Assembly (NCBI GenBank): GCA_900541025.1
Contig: UQIL01000006.1
Location: forward strand, 1-64,000
DNA from: an uncultured Collinsella sp.
Lineage (GTDB): Bacteria > Actinomycetota > Coriobacteriia > Coriobacteriales > Coriobacteriaceae
DNA length: 64,000 nt
Direction of reading: 5' to 3'
Positions 44,165 to 52,381 of this stretch are shown here, piece by piece. The translations under genes were made by a program, and so were the position numbers. The notes under the pieces were generated by a model. It made no database searches. It was not told the origin of the DNA and saw only the letters and a program-made list of their open reading frames with translations. The number at the start of each line of letters is the position of its first letter. Positions within the stretch are counted from its first letter, which is position 1.

Positions 44165-44593
44165 ATGGTGACACTTGAGACATTGAGCTATCTATCGACG
44201 GCGCCCGACCAGTTCATCGACATCACAGAAGATGTGCATGCCGCCATCGAGCGTAGTGCGGTGACCGACGGACTGGCAGCGATTATTTTGTCGCATACGA
44301 CTTGTGGCATCGTGGTGAACGAGGGGCTTCCGTGCGTGGAGACCGATCTCATGGAGACGCTCGATCGCATTGCCCCGCCCGATGCCCCCTATGCGCATGC
44401 TCATTTCTTGCCGAGCTATGGTGCCACGGGCAATAACTCCTGTGGTCATATCAAGAGCATGATTTGCGGCAATAGCTGCTTCTTCCCCGTTCAAGACGGC
44501 CACATTGTATGTGGCGGGGCCCAGAACATCTACCTTGCGGAGTTCGATGGACCTCAGAAGCGAAAAGTGTTCGTTGAGGTGCTGGGCGAGTAG
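44165..44593 (+). CDS. YjbQ/UPF0047 family protein
   Basis: A 142-residue protein of the YjbQ family (HTTCGIVVNEG; GNNSCGHIKSMICGN; FFPVQDGH). Members have been called secondary thiamine-phosphate synthases and may act on small phosphorylated or metabolite intermediates. Its presence in a sugar cluster hints at a role in that pathway. I use the ATG at 44165; 44156 is an alternative. Confidence 0.75.
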   Translation: MVTLETLSYLSTAPDQFIDITEDVHAAIERSAVTDGLAAIILSHTTCGIVVNEGLPCVETDLMETLDRIAPPDAPYAHAHFLPSYGATGNNSCGHIKSMICGNSCFFPVQDGHIVCGGAQNIYLAEFDGPQKRKVFVEVLGE

Positions 44594-44634
44594 CAGTTGA
44601 TGTCTGTGAGTCGGCGAGCTAAAGGAGATTGACC

Positions 44635-45444
44635 ATGTCGTTTATGGCTTCGATGTTTGGGACCGAGAAACCGGTAATTGGCATGCTGCATCTGCAGCCG
44701 CTGCCTGGCGATCCTCTGTATTATCCGGGCGGCAGCGTTTCGCGCGTGATCGATGCCGCCAAGCGCGATCTCGAAGCGCTGCAGTCGGGTGGCGTGGACG
44801 GCATTCTGATCACCAATGAGCTATCGATGCCCTACGAGCAGCATGTGTCGGCAGTGACCCTTGCCGCTATGGGGCATGTCATCGGAGCTCTTGCCGCAGA
44901 TTTCTCGACCCCTTGGGGTGCAGAGGCTATTTATGACGGCGATGCCACGATCGAGCTGTGCGCCGCCGTTGAGGCGCAGTTTACACGCTGCAATTTCTGC
45001 GGTGCCTGGGCTGGCGATCTTGGCCTGATCAATCGTGACTTTGCGCACACCATGCGCCGCCGTGCCGCCCTGCGTCTGGATGACCTAAAGATGTTCCATT
45101 TCATCACAAGCGAGGGCGAGGTGTACCTTAACGACCGATCGACTCCCGATATTGCCGATTCGCTGGTATTCAACTGCCTACCCGACGCCCTTGTTATTGG
45201 CGGGTCTGCTGCCGGGCGCGGCGCTTCGGGCGAGCTTGCCGACGAGGTGCGCGTCCGTGTTGGCGATGTGCCGGTGGTATGTGGAACGGGATGTCGCGAG
45301 AATACCGTTGCAGACGTGTTTTCGCATTATGATGGCGCGTTTGTCGGTACCTGCCTCAAGCGAGACGGCAAGCTCGACGCCCCTGTCGAAGCCGAACGGG
45401 TCGCGCGGTTCATGGCTGCCGCCCGTGCCGCGAGAGGGGAGTGA
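44635..45444 (+). CDS. BtpA/SgcQ-family TIM-barrel protein
   Basis: A 269-residue BtpA-family protein (VIGMLHLQPLPGDPLY; GGVDGILITNELSMPYEQ; ALVIGGSAAGRGA; VPVVCGTGCRENTVADV). E. coli SgcQ lies in a sugar operon with unknown activity. The enzyme could rearrange or cleave a sugar derivative. aaaggag precedes the ATG at 44635. The next gene begins 5 bp after its stop, so the two are tightly linked. Confidence 0.78.
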   Translation: MSFMASMFGTEKPVIGMLHLQPLPGDPLYYPGGSVSRVIDAAKRDLEALQSGGVDGILITNELSMPYEQHVSAVTLAAMGHVIGALAADFSTPWGAEAIYDGDATIELCAAVEAQFTRCNFCGAWAGDLGLINRDFAHTMRRRAALRLDDLKMFHFITSEGEVYLNDRSTPDIADSLVFNCLPDALVIGGSAAGRGASGELADEVRVRVGDVPVVCGTGCRENTVADVFSHYDGAFVGTCLKRDGKLDAPVEAERVARFMAAARAARGE

Positions 45445-45449
45445 GCGGC

Positions 45450-46967
45450 ATGCCGTACTATCTTGGCATCGACATTGGAACGAGTGCGTCCAAGGGCGTG
45501 TTAATTGATGCGGAGTGTCGAATTGTGGCGCAGGCATCTTGCCAACATGAAACCGAGAACCCTCAGGATGGTTGGTATCAGCACGATACAGAAGCGATTT
45601 GGTGGGGTGATTTTTGCCGGCTGTCTCGCGAGCTTATCGAGCGCGCGGGCATCGAGGCCAACCAGATCCGCTGCGTAGGGTTGTCGGCTTTGGGCTGTGA
45701 TTGCGTGCCGGTCGATGAAGATTGCCACGCCTTGGCTCCGGCAATTCTCTACGGGGTCGATGCTCGCTCGAAGCCGCAGATTGACGAGCTTCTTTCCGAA
45801 TATGGCCCCGATCGCGCTCGCGAGCTCTTTGGACACGATCCGTGTTCGTCGGATATCGCCCCTAAGGTCCTTTGGTTTAAGGAGAATATGCCCGAGGTCC
45901 ATGAGCGGGCGGCGAAGTTTCTTACGGCTTCGTCCTATCTATGCGCCAAGCTTACCGGCAGGTTTACGATCGACCGTTACCTTGCCGAGGATTTCCTTCC
46001 CTTATACGATCGTGAGACGTGGCAGGTTAATGAGCGCGGGTGCGCGCGGTTCTGCCGTCCTGACCAGATGGCCGAAGTCATGGCGGCGACCGATATCGCC
46101 GGCGTAATCACGGATCGGGCGGCGGTTGAAACCGGTCTTGCGAGGGATACGCCGGTGCTTGTCGGAACAGGCGATTCGGGCGCCGAGGCGATTTCTACTG
46201 GAGTGTTCTGCCCCGGGGACATGATGGTGCAACTCGGGAGCACGGCCTACTTTATCTATTTGGCGGACCATATGGTCGATGACGCTCGTCTATGGCCAGG
46301 GACATTCATCATCCCCGGAACCTACGGCATCTGCGCCGGGACCAATACAGCAGGTGCGTTGACGGCGTGGTTGCGACGCGAGTTGTACCGCGATGTCATG
46401 GATGCCGAACACTCCGGCGGTCCCGATGCCTATGAGGTCATGGCGCACGATGCCGGGCAGGTAGGTCCTGGAGCAGATGGCCTGCTGTGTCTTCCATACT
46501 TTGCGGGCGAGCGCACCCCGCTCAACGATCCCGAGGCGCGTGGCGTGTTCTTCGGTCTGACCGAAAGGCATACCCGGGGCCATATGGTCCGCGCGGCTTT
46601 GGAAGGGATCGCCTACACTGTTGCGGCTCATGTCGACATCATCGAGCGCGAGCACGGGCTTCCCATCGAGCGCATCATGCTCGTGGGCGGCGGAACTAAG
46701 AATCCGGTATGGATGCAGGCGATTGCCGATGTCTGCGGTCGTGAGGTCTCGGTTGCGAAGGTTACGGTGGGCGCATGTTTTGGCGATGCTCTTATGGCGG
46801 CACTTGCTGGCGGCGCCTATTCATCATGGGGTGAGCTTGCCCGGGTTCTTGGGGTCGCGCAAACGATCGAGCCTGATATGGACGCTCATGAGCTGTACGC
46901 ATCGCGCCGCCGTATCTTTGATGAGCTATATGCGCGAAATTGCGACCTTATGCACGAGCTAGTATAG
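45450..46967 (+). CDS. FGGY-family carbohydrate kinase (xylulokinase-like)
   Basis: A 505-residue kinase with IDIGTSASKGVLID at the N terminus, GTGDSGAEAIS, GTNTAGALTAW, FAGERTPLNDPEARGVFFGLT and VGGGTKNPVWMQAIADVCG. It resembles xylulokinases, but the substrate may be another ketose or polyol. It is the last gene of the cluster. gagggga supports the ATG at 45450. Confidence 0.88.
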   Translation: MPYYLGIDIGTSASKGVLIDAECRIVAQASCQHETENPQDGWYQHDTEAIWWGDFCRLSRELIERAGIEANQIRCVGLSALGCDCVPVDEDCHALAPAILYGVDARSKPQIDELLSEYGPDRARELFGHDPCSSDIAPKVLWFKENMPEVHERAAKFLTASSYLCAKLTGRFTIDRYLAEDFLPLYDRETWQVNERGCARFCRPDQMAEVMAATDIAGVITDRAAVETGLARDTPVLVGTGDSGAEAISTGVFCPGDMMVQLGSTAYFIYLADHMVDDARLWPGTFIIPGTYGICAGTNTAGALTAWLRRELYRDVMDAEHSGGPDAYEVMAHDAGQVGPGADGLLCLPYFAGERTPLNDPEARGVFFGLTERHTRGHMVRAALEGIAYTVAAHVDIIEREHGLPIERIMLVGGGTKNPVWMQAIADVCGREVSVAKVTVGACFGDALMAALAGGAYSSWGELARVLGVAQTIEPDMDAHELYASRRRIFDELYARNCDLMHELV

Positions 46968-47035
46968 CGCCGCCGAATTGCCCCACGCTCTTATGGGGGG
47001 CTGCGTTGTGCGATTCGCATGTCCCTTGAGGGTCG

Positions 47036-47263
47036 TGGGCAAAAAATGCCAAATATGAGTACTGTCACAAATTTAGTAGCAGCAAAATTTGGCTCTTGAG
47101 GTCCAAGTTGAGTGTCTGCGGACAACTTAAAGCCGTCTAATATGTCCCTGGGTATGCTAAAACGACCTGATAATGAACAGTTGTACATTATCAGGTCGTT
47201 GTTTTGGTGCAAAATAATGTGACCAGTTTTACAACAGTACTCATATTTGGCATTTTTTGCCCA
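47036..47263. mobile_element. MITE-like element with perfect 30-bp inverted ends
   Basis: A 228-bp element bounded by perfect 30-bp inverted repeats (47036-47065 and 47234-47263; ends tgggcaaaaaatgccaaata). Inside is a 15-bp perfect hairpin (aacgacctgataatg at 47161-47175 with 47186-47200). It has no coding potential. It lies between the catabolic cluster and tatD. I see no clear target duplication. It could also be a double terminator for the convergent transcripts. Confidence 0.7.
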
Positions 47264-47269
47264 CCGAGG

Positions 47270-48052
47270 TCAGCGGAAGTCGAAAATGGAGTGGGAATTA
47301 TCCAGGACGACCGACTTGATGCTCTCCTCGGGGCAGTTTTTAAGCGCAGCAATGACCTCGGATACTCTTATGAGTGAATCGACGAGCTGTCGCGCGGATG
47401 TTTCCGCGTCTGGTTCGGCCGGCGCGTCGGTTTCGAGTAGCAAGCGATCAAGTGGAATCTGTCGCGCGTATTCGCGCCCACGTTTGGTCGCAAGCATGCG
47501 TTCATTCACGGAAAAGTAGCAGCCCGCAATGCGTGCGCGGACAAACTCATCTGAGGTGCCGCTAAACCAGTGGAAGATAATGGTGGGGGAGTTGGGGACG
47601 TCCTTTAGAAGGTCGTTCGACTCCAAAGTGTCCAAAGTTGCTCCCGCCGCGCGAACGGCGTGAATGGATAGAACGCGTCCAGGTAGCGGGGACTGCGATA
47701 ACGTTCGGCATAGCCGTTCAAATGCCTGCGTCTGGTTTCCCTCGGTGCCTGCAAAGCGTGGCGAGAAATCGAGCCCGACCTCGCCGATAAACCGTTCCCG
47801 GATGGCGAGTTCACAAAGCAGGCCGACCTCGGCGGTTCCGCATCGGCCGTCGGCAATCCACCAGGGGTGGAGGCCCACCCCTGCAATAACGTTGGGACTA
47901 CTGCTGGCGCGTTCGGATGCTGACGCAAAATCGCGTGGATCGACGCCGCAATCAAAGAGCTCCAGTCCCATCGCTGCGGCTTCGTGGGCAACGGTGTTCG
48001 GGCTGGCCATCAGGTCGAGGTGACAGTGAGCATCAAAGGACTGCAGCTTCAT
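47270..48052 (-). CDS. tatD: TatD-family metal-dependent hydrolase
   Basis: A 260-residue TatD-type nuclease: AHCHLD (metal), VGLHPWW, IGEVGLDFSP, and LLLETDAP. TatD proteins are Mg-dependent DNases or deacylases in quality control. The family sequence GLDF and ETDAP are intact. It is read after tcdA, 14 bp apart. Confidence 0.9.
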   Translation of the reverse strand: MKLQSFDAHCHLDLMASPNTVAHEAAAMGLELFDCGVDPRDFASASERASSSPNVIAGVGLHPWWIADGRCGTAEVGLLCELAIRERFIGEVGLDFSPRFAGTEGNQTQAFERLCRTLSQSPLPGRVLSIHAVRAAGATLDTLESNDLLKDVPNSPTIIFHWFSGTSDEFVRARIAGCYFSVNERMLATKRGREYARQIPLDRLLLETDAPAEPDAETSARQLVDSLIRVSEVIAALKNCPEESIKSVVLDNSHSIFDFR

Positions 48053-48066
48053 CGCGGTGTGCCTTG

Positions 48067-48864
48067 CTAGTCCAGGCGCTGGCCGTCGGCGCGAACGCGC
48101 TCGGTACCGCGTCCACTGATCTTGCGAATAACCTCGCCGGCAATCATCTGGCCCATGATGGGCGGCATAAAGCTGGCGGTTCCGAGCTCGGTGCGCTCGT
48201 GGATGTTGGAGGGGTCACGGCGCTGAGTCTTGACCGACTCCTCGCAGCTAAATAGAACGTGCAGGCTCTTGATGCCACGTTTTTTGCACTCTTTGCGCAT
48301 GATACGGCTCATGGGGTCGCGCACCGTGTCAAAGATATCGGCGAAGCGCAGGCATTCGGGATGCAGCTTGTTGCCGCCGCCCATGGAGCTCACCAGGCGA
48401 ATGTCGTGGTCCTGAGCATACTTGGCGACGGTGAGCTTGGCCGAGATGGTATCGATGGCGTCGATAACGTAGTCGAGCGTGCCACCTGTCTGCTCCAGAA
48501 CGCTCGCGAAGAATTCGTCGATGTTGTCGCTCAGCAGGTATTCGGTGCGCTTGATGACGGTGGCGGCAGGGTTGATGTCATGGATCATGGCCTCCATGAC
48601 GTCGACTTTACGCTTGCCGATGGTGCTGTGAAATGCGATGGCCTGACGGTTGATATTGCTGGGCGCAATGATGTCTTTATCCAGAATTACGAAATGGCCG
48701 ATGCCGCCGCGGGCGAACGCTTCGCAGCAGTTAGAGCCCACGCCGCCGCAGCCGAGCACCAACACCGTGGCGTCGGCGAGCTTGTCGAGCGCCTCGCGCC
48801 CCATGATGATCTCGAGCTTGGTGTCGCGCGTCTCGACGGGAGCGGCGGCTGCGGTTTCGGTCAT
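48067..48864 (-). CDS. tcdA: tRNA threonylcarbamoyladenosine dehydratase
   Basis: A 265-residue ThiF/E1-like enzyme that forms the cyclic version of t6A in tRNA. The ATP motif is LGCGGVGSNCCEAFARGGIG, with IDAIDTISAKL and SSMGGGNKLHP following, as in TcdA. Length matches (about 270). aggatat precedes the ATG at 48864. It is the first gene of a two-gene unit with tatD. Confidence 0.9.
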   Translation of the reverse strand: MTETAAAAPVETRDTKLEIIMGREALDKLADATVLVLGCGGVGSNCCEAFARGGIGHFVILDKDIIAPSNINRQAIAFHSTIGKRKVDVMEAMIHDINPAATVIKRTEYLLSDNIDEFFASVLEQTGGTLDYVIDAIDTISAKLTVAKYAQDHDIRLVSSMGGGNKLHPECLRFADIFDTVRDPMSRIMRKECKKRGIKSLHVLFSCEESVKTQRRDPSNIHERTELGTASFMPPIMGQMIAGEVIRKISGRGTERVRADGQRLD

Positions 48865-48952
48865 AGATATCCTCCGATGGGGAAGTAATTAACGTAATTG
48901 GCTATCGCCATTATAGGTATTATTCTGCCTCCATTTGAGGCCTTGGGGCATG

Positions 48953-49083
48953 TTGAAATGAAGCGGGGATTCGCATAAGATTGAAGCAGATGGCACCCGT
49001 GGCCGCGGGTTGGCCAACTCCGAAACACGTTTATGGCGTGAGAAGTGGCCGTCTTCGCATTACGCGGGGGCGGCTATTTCATT
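48953..49083 (+). ncRNA. Candidate small RNA convergent with a membrane peptide gene
   Basis: ttgaaa (48953-48958), a 17-bp spacer and taagat (48976-48981) make a strong plus-strand promoter. About 60 nt later lies a hairpin (gccgtcttcgc at 49048-49058 with gcgggggcggc at 49064-49074, wobble pairs) and tatttcatt. No ORF is visible in this RNA. It ends over the stop codon of the peptide gene on the other strand, as antitoxin RNAs do. Confidence 0.5.
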
Positions 49084-49160
49084 CGACCTCCAATGTGGAT
49101 GCCGAGCTCCACAGCCGCGATTACAAGCAATAACAACGTCAGGACATCGTCAATACTCAT
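49074..49160 (-). CDS. 28-residue hydrophobic membrane peptide, possible type I toxin
   Basis: ATG at 49160 with gaaggag 8 bp upstream opens 28 codons: MSIDDVLTLLLLVIAAVELG, then a short basic tail ending GRMK. It predicts a single membrane helix. Size and shape recall type I toxins such as TxpA or Fst and putative holin-like toxins. Its 3-prime end overlaps a plus-strand RNA. tacaat near 49215 can be the -10 of its promoter. sdpR-sdpI is divergent from it. Toxicity is an inference. Confidence 0.5.
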   Translation of the reverse strand: MSIDDVLTLLLLVIAAVELGIHIGGRMK

Positions 49161-49263
49161 AGTCCATCTCCTTCTCTGGTAGAGGGGAGCTGGCCCATCT
49201 GCTTCTAACGGTATTGTAACTAAAAGCGAACGAGTGTTCTATGGCTATTGCTGAATTAGATAA

Positions 49264-49293
49264 TTAGACAAACATCTAAATATCGAGTATAGT
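49264..49293 (+). promoter_or_regulatory. sdpRI promoter and operator
   Basis: tagaca (49265-49270) and tatagt (49288-49293), 17 bp apart, form the promoter. ttaga-N6-tctaa (49264-49279) is an inverted repeat over the -35, suitable for autorepression by the ArsR-type regulator. Confidence 0.6.
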
Positions 49294-49327
49294 GTGCGCG
49301 TCGAACGAACTGGTGAGAGGAGGTTCT

Positions 49328-49606
49328 ATGCCGGGAGAGGGTTTTAAGGCGCTTGCCGATCCAACGCGACGGCGCATTTTGGAGTTGCTGCGCGAGGGCA
49401 ATTGCACGGCGGGGGAGCTTGCCGAGCATTTCGATATCAGTAAGCCGTCGTTGAGCCATCACTTGGCGACGCTCAAAAACGCCGGGTTGGTGACCGACGA
49501 GCGCCATGGCCAAAACATCGTATACAGCTTAAACACCACCGTCATGCAGGATTTAATTGGCTGGTTTATGGGCTTTACAAACACGGAAGGTGATAAGGAT
49601 GAATAA
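49328..49606 (+). CDS. sdpR: ArsR/SdpR-family autorepressor
   Basis: A 92-residue winged-helix regulator: FKALADPTRRRILELLREGNCTAGELAEHFDISKPSLSHHLATLK. There are no metal-binding cysteine motifs, fitting the SdpR branch. The gene overlaps the next by 8 bp. In Bacillus, SdpR with SdpI controls immunity to the SDP toxin. gaggagg precedes the ATG at 49328. Confidence 0.85.
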   Translation: MPGEGFKALADPTRRRILELLREGNCTAGELAEHFDISKPSLSHHLATLKNAGLVTDERHGQNIVYSLNTTVMQDLIGWFMGFTNTEGDKDE

Positions 49607-50303
49607 CGAAAACAAGGGCATTCACCCCACGGGGGTATCGTCGCGCGTGTGGATTGCGCTGGTCGCTCTGTGCGTCGCCAATGTCGTAGCGCACCTCATG
49701 GTGATGCCGAGCTTGCCTGCGCAGATTCCCACGCACTGGGGCGCGAACGGCGCCGTCGACGGTTGGGGTCCCAGCTGGATGGCCTCCGCGCTCGGCGTGC
49801 TGCCTCTGGCGCTTCTCGCAATGTTCTGCGTGGTGCCGCGCATCGACCCCAAAGGTGAGGCATATCGAACCTCGGGCAAGTTCTACCAGGGCTTCGTAAT
49901 CTCCTTCACCTTGTTCATGTGCGCCATAAGCTGGCTGGGAGAGCTTACGGTCTGGGGCGTGGTGCCGGCGGTCGGTTCGGTTAACGTGCTGATTTCCGGT
50001 GTTGTCGGTTTGCTGTTCATCGGCGTAGGCAACTACTTGCCGCGTGTGAAGCAGAACTATACGCTCGGTATCAAGACACCCTGGGCGCTTGCCGATCCCG
50101 AGAACTGGCGCCGTACGCAGCGTTTTGGCGGCGCCTGCTTTATGGTGCTGGGTATTGGCCTGATTGTGATGGGCGTGGCAGGCAGCGTGCTTTCGAGTGA
50201 AGTCGTCGCCGCGGTGATTGCGGCTCTGGCGTTTGGTTCGGTTGGAGCCGTCTACGTCTACTCGTATCTGTTGTGGCGCAAATCGCAGCGAGCCGCTCGT
50301 TAA
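49599..50303 (+). CDS. sdpI: SdpI-family immunity protein
   Basis: A 234-residue membrane protein with about six helices, typical of SdpI: IPTHWGANGAVDGWG, LPRVKQNYTLGIKTPWALADPENW and RRTQRFGG. SdpI protects Bacillus from the SdpC peptide and senses it with SdpR. Here the cognate toxin is not evident; the 28-residue peptide next door is a candidate. Confidence 0.85.
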   Translation: MNNENKGIHPTGVSSRVWIALVALCVANVVAHLMVMPSLPAQIPTHWGANGAVDGWGPSWMASALGVLPLALLAMFCVVPRIDPKGEAYRTSGKFYQGFVISFTLFMCAISWLGELTVWGVVPAVGSVNVLISGVVGLLFIGVGNYLPRVKQNYTLGIKTPWALADPENWRRTQRFGGACFMVLGIGLIVMGVAGSVLSSEVVAAVIAALAFGSVGAVYVYSYLLWRKSQRAAR

Positions 50304-50370
50304 GGTTGCGGAAAACTAGCGTACGCAGTTCATAGTATGTTCCGAGGGACTTTTCCCAGGTAGTATTAGG

Positions 50371-50397
50371 GGGTATGGGCAACCATGCCCCTTTTTC
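50371..50397 (+). terminator. sdpI terminator
   Basis: ggggtatgg and ccatgcccc pair around gcaa, followed by ttttt. Confidence 0.85.
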
Positions 50398-50487
50398 GTT
50401 AAGTTTCAGAGCTGGTTTTTTCATTTCGTTTCCACTAAAGCGAAACAAGAATAGGGAAACAGCAGGTAGAAAGGATAGAACAGGCAT

Positions 50488-52167
50488 ATGGCGGAGTTTA
50501 TCTACCAGATGTATCAGGCTCGCAAGGCCCATGGCGACAAGGTAATCCTTGACGACGTGACCCTGAGCTTCTACCCCGGTGCCAAGATCGGCGTCGTGGG
50601 CCCCAACGGCATGGGTAAGTCGACCTTGCTTAAGATCATGGCCGGTATTGAGGAGGTCTCCAACGGCGATGCCAGGCTCACCCCCGGCTACACCGTGGGC
50701 ATCCTGCAGCAGGAGCCGCCGCTCGATGACGACAAGACCGTCATCGAGAACGTGCGCATGGCGTTTGGCGACATGATCGCCAAGGTCGATCGCTTCAACA
50801 AGATCGGCGAGGAGATGTGCGACCCGGATTGCGACATGGACGCCCTCATGGCCGAGATGGGAAAGCTCCAGGACGAGATCGACGCCGCCGACGGCTGGGA
50901 TATCGATTCCAAGCTCGGCCAGGCCATGGACGCCTTGCAGCTGCCCGATTCCGACATGCCGGTCAACGTACTTTCCGGCGGCGAGCGCCGTCGCGTGGCC
51001 CTGTGCAAGCTGCTGCTCGAGGCTCCCGACCTGCTGCTGCTCGACGAGCCCACGAACCACCTGGACGCCGAGTCGATCCTGTGGCTCGAACACTTCCTGC
51101 ACAACTACCAGGGCGCGGTGCTTGCCGTCACACACGATCGCTACTTCCTGGATAACGTTGCCGAGTGGATCTGCGAGGTCGACCGCGGTCACCTTTATCC
51201 CTACAAGGGCAACTACTCCACGTATCTGGAGACCAAGGCCGCCCGTATCGAGGCGCAGGGCAACCGCGACGCCAAGCTCGCCAAGCGCATGGAGGCCGAG
51301 CTCGAGTGGGTACGCAGCTCGCCCAAGGCTCGCCAGGCAAAGAACAAGGCCCGTCTGGCACGCTACGAGGAGATGGAGGCCGAGGCCCGCGCAAGCCAGA
51401 AGCTCGACTGGACCGACATTCGCATTCCCGTTGGACCGCGTCTGGGCAACAAAGTGCTCGAGGCCCATCACCTGCACAAGGAGTTCGATGGCCGTGTGCT
51501 CATCGACGACCTATCGTTCACCCTGCCGCGCAACGGCATCGTGGGCGTCATCGGCCCCAACGGTGTGGGCAAGACCACGCTGTTCAAGACTATCGTGGGC
51601 CTGGAGCCGCTGACTTCGGGCGAGCTTGAGGTGGGCGAGACCGTCAAGATCTCCTATGTCGATCAGAACCGTTCCGGCATCGACCCCGATAAGAACCTGT
51701 GGGAGGTCGTCTCGGACGGCCTGGACCACATGATGGTGGGCGAGACCGAGGTCCCCAGCCGCGCGTACGTGGCGAGCTTTGGCTTTAAGGGCCAGGACCA
51801 GCAGAAGCGCGCTGGTGTACTCTCCGGTGGCGAGCGCAACCGTCTGAACCTGGCGCTCACGCTCAAGCAGGGCGGCAACCTGCTGCTCCTCGACGAGCCC
51901 ACGAACGACCTCGACGTCGAGACGCTGTCCTCGCTCGAAGCGGCGCTGCTCGAGTTCCCGGGCTGCTCGGTGGTCATTAGCCACGACCGTATGTTCCTGG
52001 ACCGCGTCGCCACACACATTCTGGCGTGGGAGGGCACCGACGAGAATCCGGGCAGCTGGTATTGGTTCGAGGGCAACTTCGAGGCCTATCAGGCCAATCG
52101 CATCGAGCGCCTGGGCGAGGACGCGGCCCAGCCGCATCGTATCCACCGTAAGCTGACGCGCGACTAG
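50488..52167 (+). CDS. ettA: ABC-F translation factor EttA
   Basis: A 559-residue soluble protein with two ABC domains: Walker A GPNGMGKST and GPNGVGKTT, signatures LSGGERRRVAL and LSGGERNRLNL, Walker B DLLLLDEPTNHLD and NLLLLDEPTNDLD. Between them are the arm and linker with RSSPKARQAKNKARL. EttA gates the ribosomal E-site according to energy state. Full length is close to E. coli EttA (555). agaaagga lies upstream. Confidence 0.96.
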   Translation: MAEFIYQMYQARKAHGDKVILDDVTLSFYPGAKIGVVGPNGMGKSTLLKIMAGIEEVSNGDARLTPGYTVGILQQEPPLDDDKTVIENVRMAFGDMIAKVDRFNKIGEEMCDPDCDMDALMAEMGKLQDEIDAADGWDIDSKLGQAMDALQLPDSDMPVNVLSGGERRRVALCKLLLEAPDLLLLDEPTNHLDAESILWLEHFLHNYQGAVLAVTHDRYFLDNVAEWICEVDRGHLYPYKGNYSTYLETKAARIEAQGNRDAKLAKRMEAELEWVRSSPKARQAKNKARLARYEEMEAEARASQKLDWTDIRIPVGPRLGNKVLEAHHLHKEFDGRVLIDDLSFTLPRNGIVGVIGPNGVGKTTLFKTIVGLEPLTSGELEVGETVKISYVDQNRSGIDPDKNLWEVVSDGLDHMMVGETEVPSRAYVASFGFKGQDQQKRAGVLSGGERNRLNLALTLKQGGNLLLLDEPTNDLDVETLSSLEAALLEFPGCSVVISHDRMFLDRVATHILAWEGTDENPGSWYWFEGNFEAYQANRIERLGEDAAQPHRIHRKLTRD

Positions 52168-52170
52168 ATC

Positions 52171-52197
52171 GTTACGCGGTTTTCCAAACCGCGTAAC
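52171..52197. repeat. Hairpin of the GTTACGCGGTTT family, copy A
   Basis: gttacgcggttt (52171-52182) and its perfect inverse (52186-52197) enclose a three-base loop. The same 12-bp arms occur at 62793. There is no T-run. Confidence 0.7.
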
Positions 52198-52210
52198 TGC
52201 TCGACGCTGC

Positions 52211-52310
52211 GCGGGTCGCAAGCACCCCATCTTGCCGTTCAAGCCGTCGTTCGCGTACCGAAGTACGCGTCGCTCCTCTTTCACGGCAACCTGGGGCACT
52301 TGCGGCCCGC
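52211..52310. repeat. Bulged long hairpin element
   Basis: Outer arms gcgggtcgcaag (52211-52222), cccc and ttgccgt pair with acggcaa, gggg and cttgcggcccgc (52283-52310) with small bulges. The inner hairpin cgcgtac-cgaa-gtacgcg (52252-52269) is perfect. There is no ORF. It separates ettA from a convergent gene. Confidence 0.6.
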
Positions 52311-52341
52311 TCGCTGTTGGTTACGCAGCATCAACAAATAA

Positions 52342-52377
52342 AAACGGCTCAAATCCTGATTTGAATTTGAGCCGTTT
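52342..52377 (-). terminator. Terminator of the 52.4-kb minus-strand gene
   Basis: aaacggctcaaat (52342-52354) pairs perfectly with atttgagccgttt (52365-52377). On the minus strand it is followed by a T-rich tail (tttttattt). Confidence 0.85.
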
Positions 52378-52381
52378 GTCG

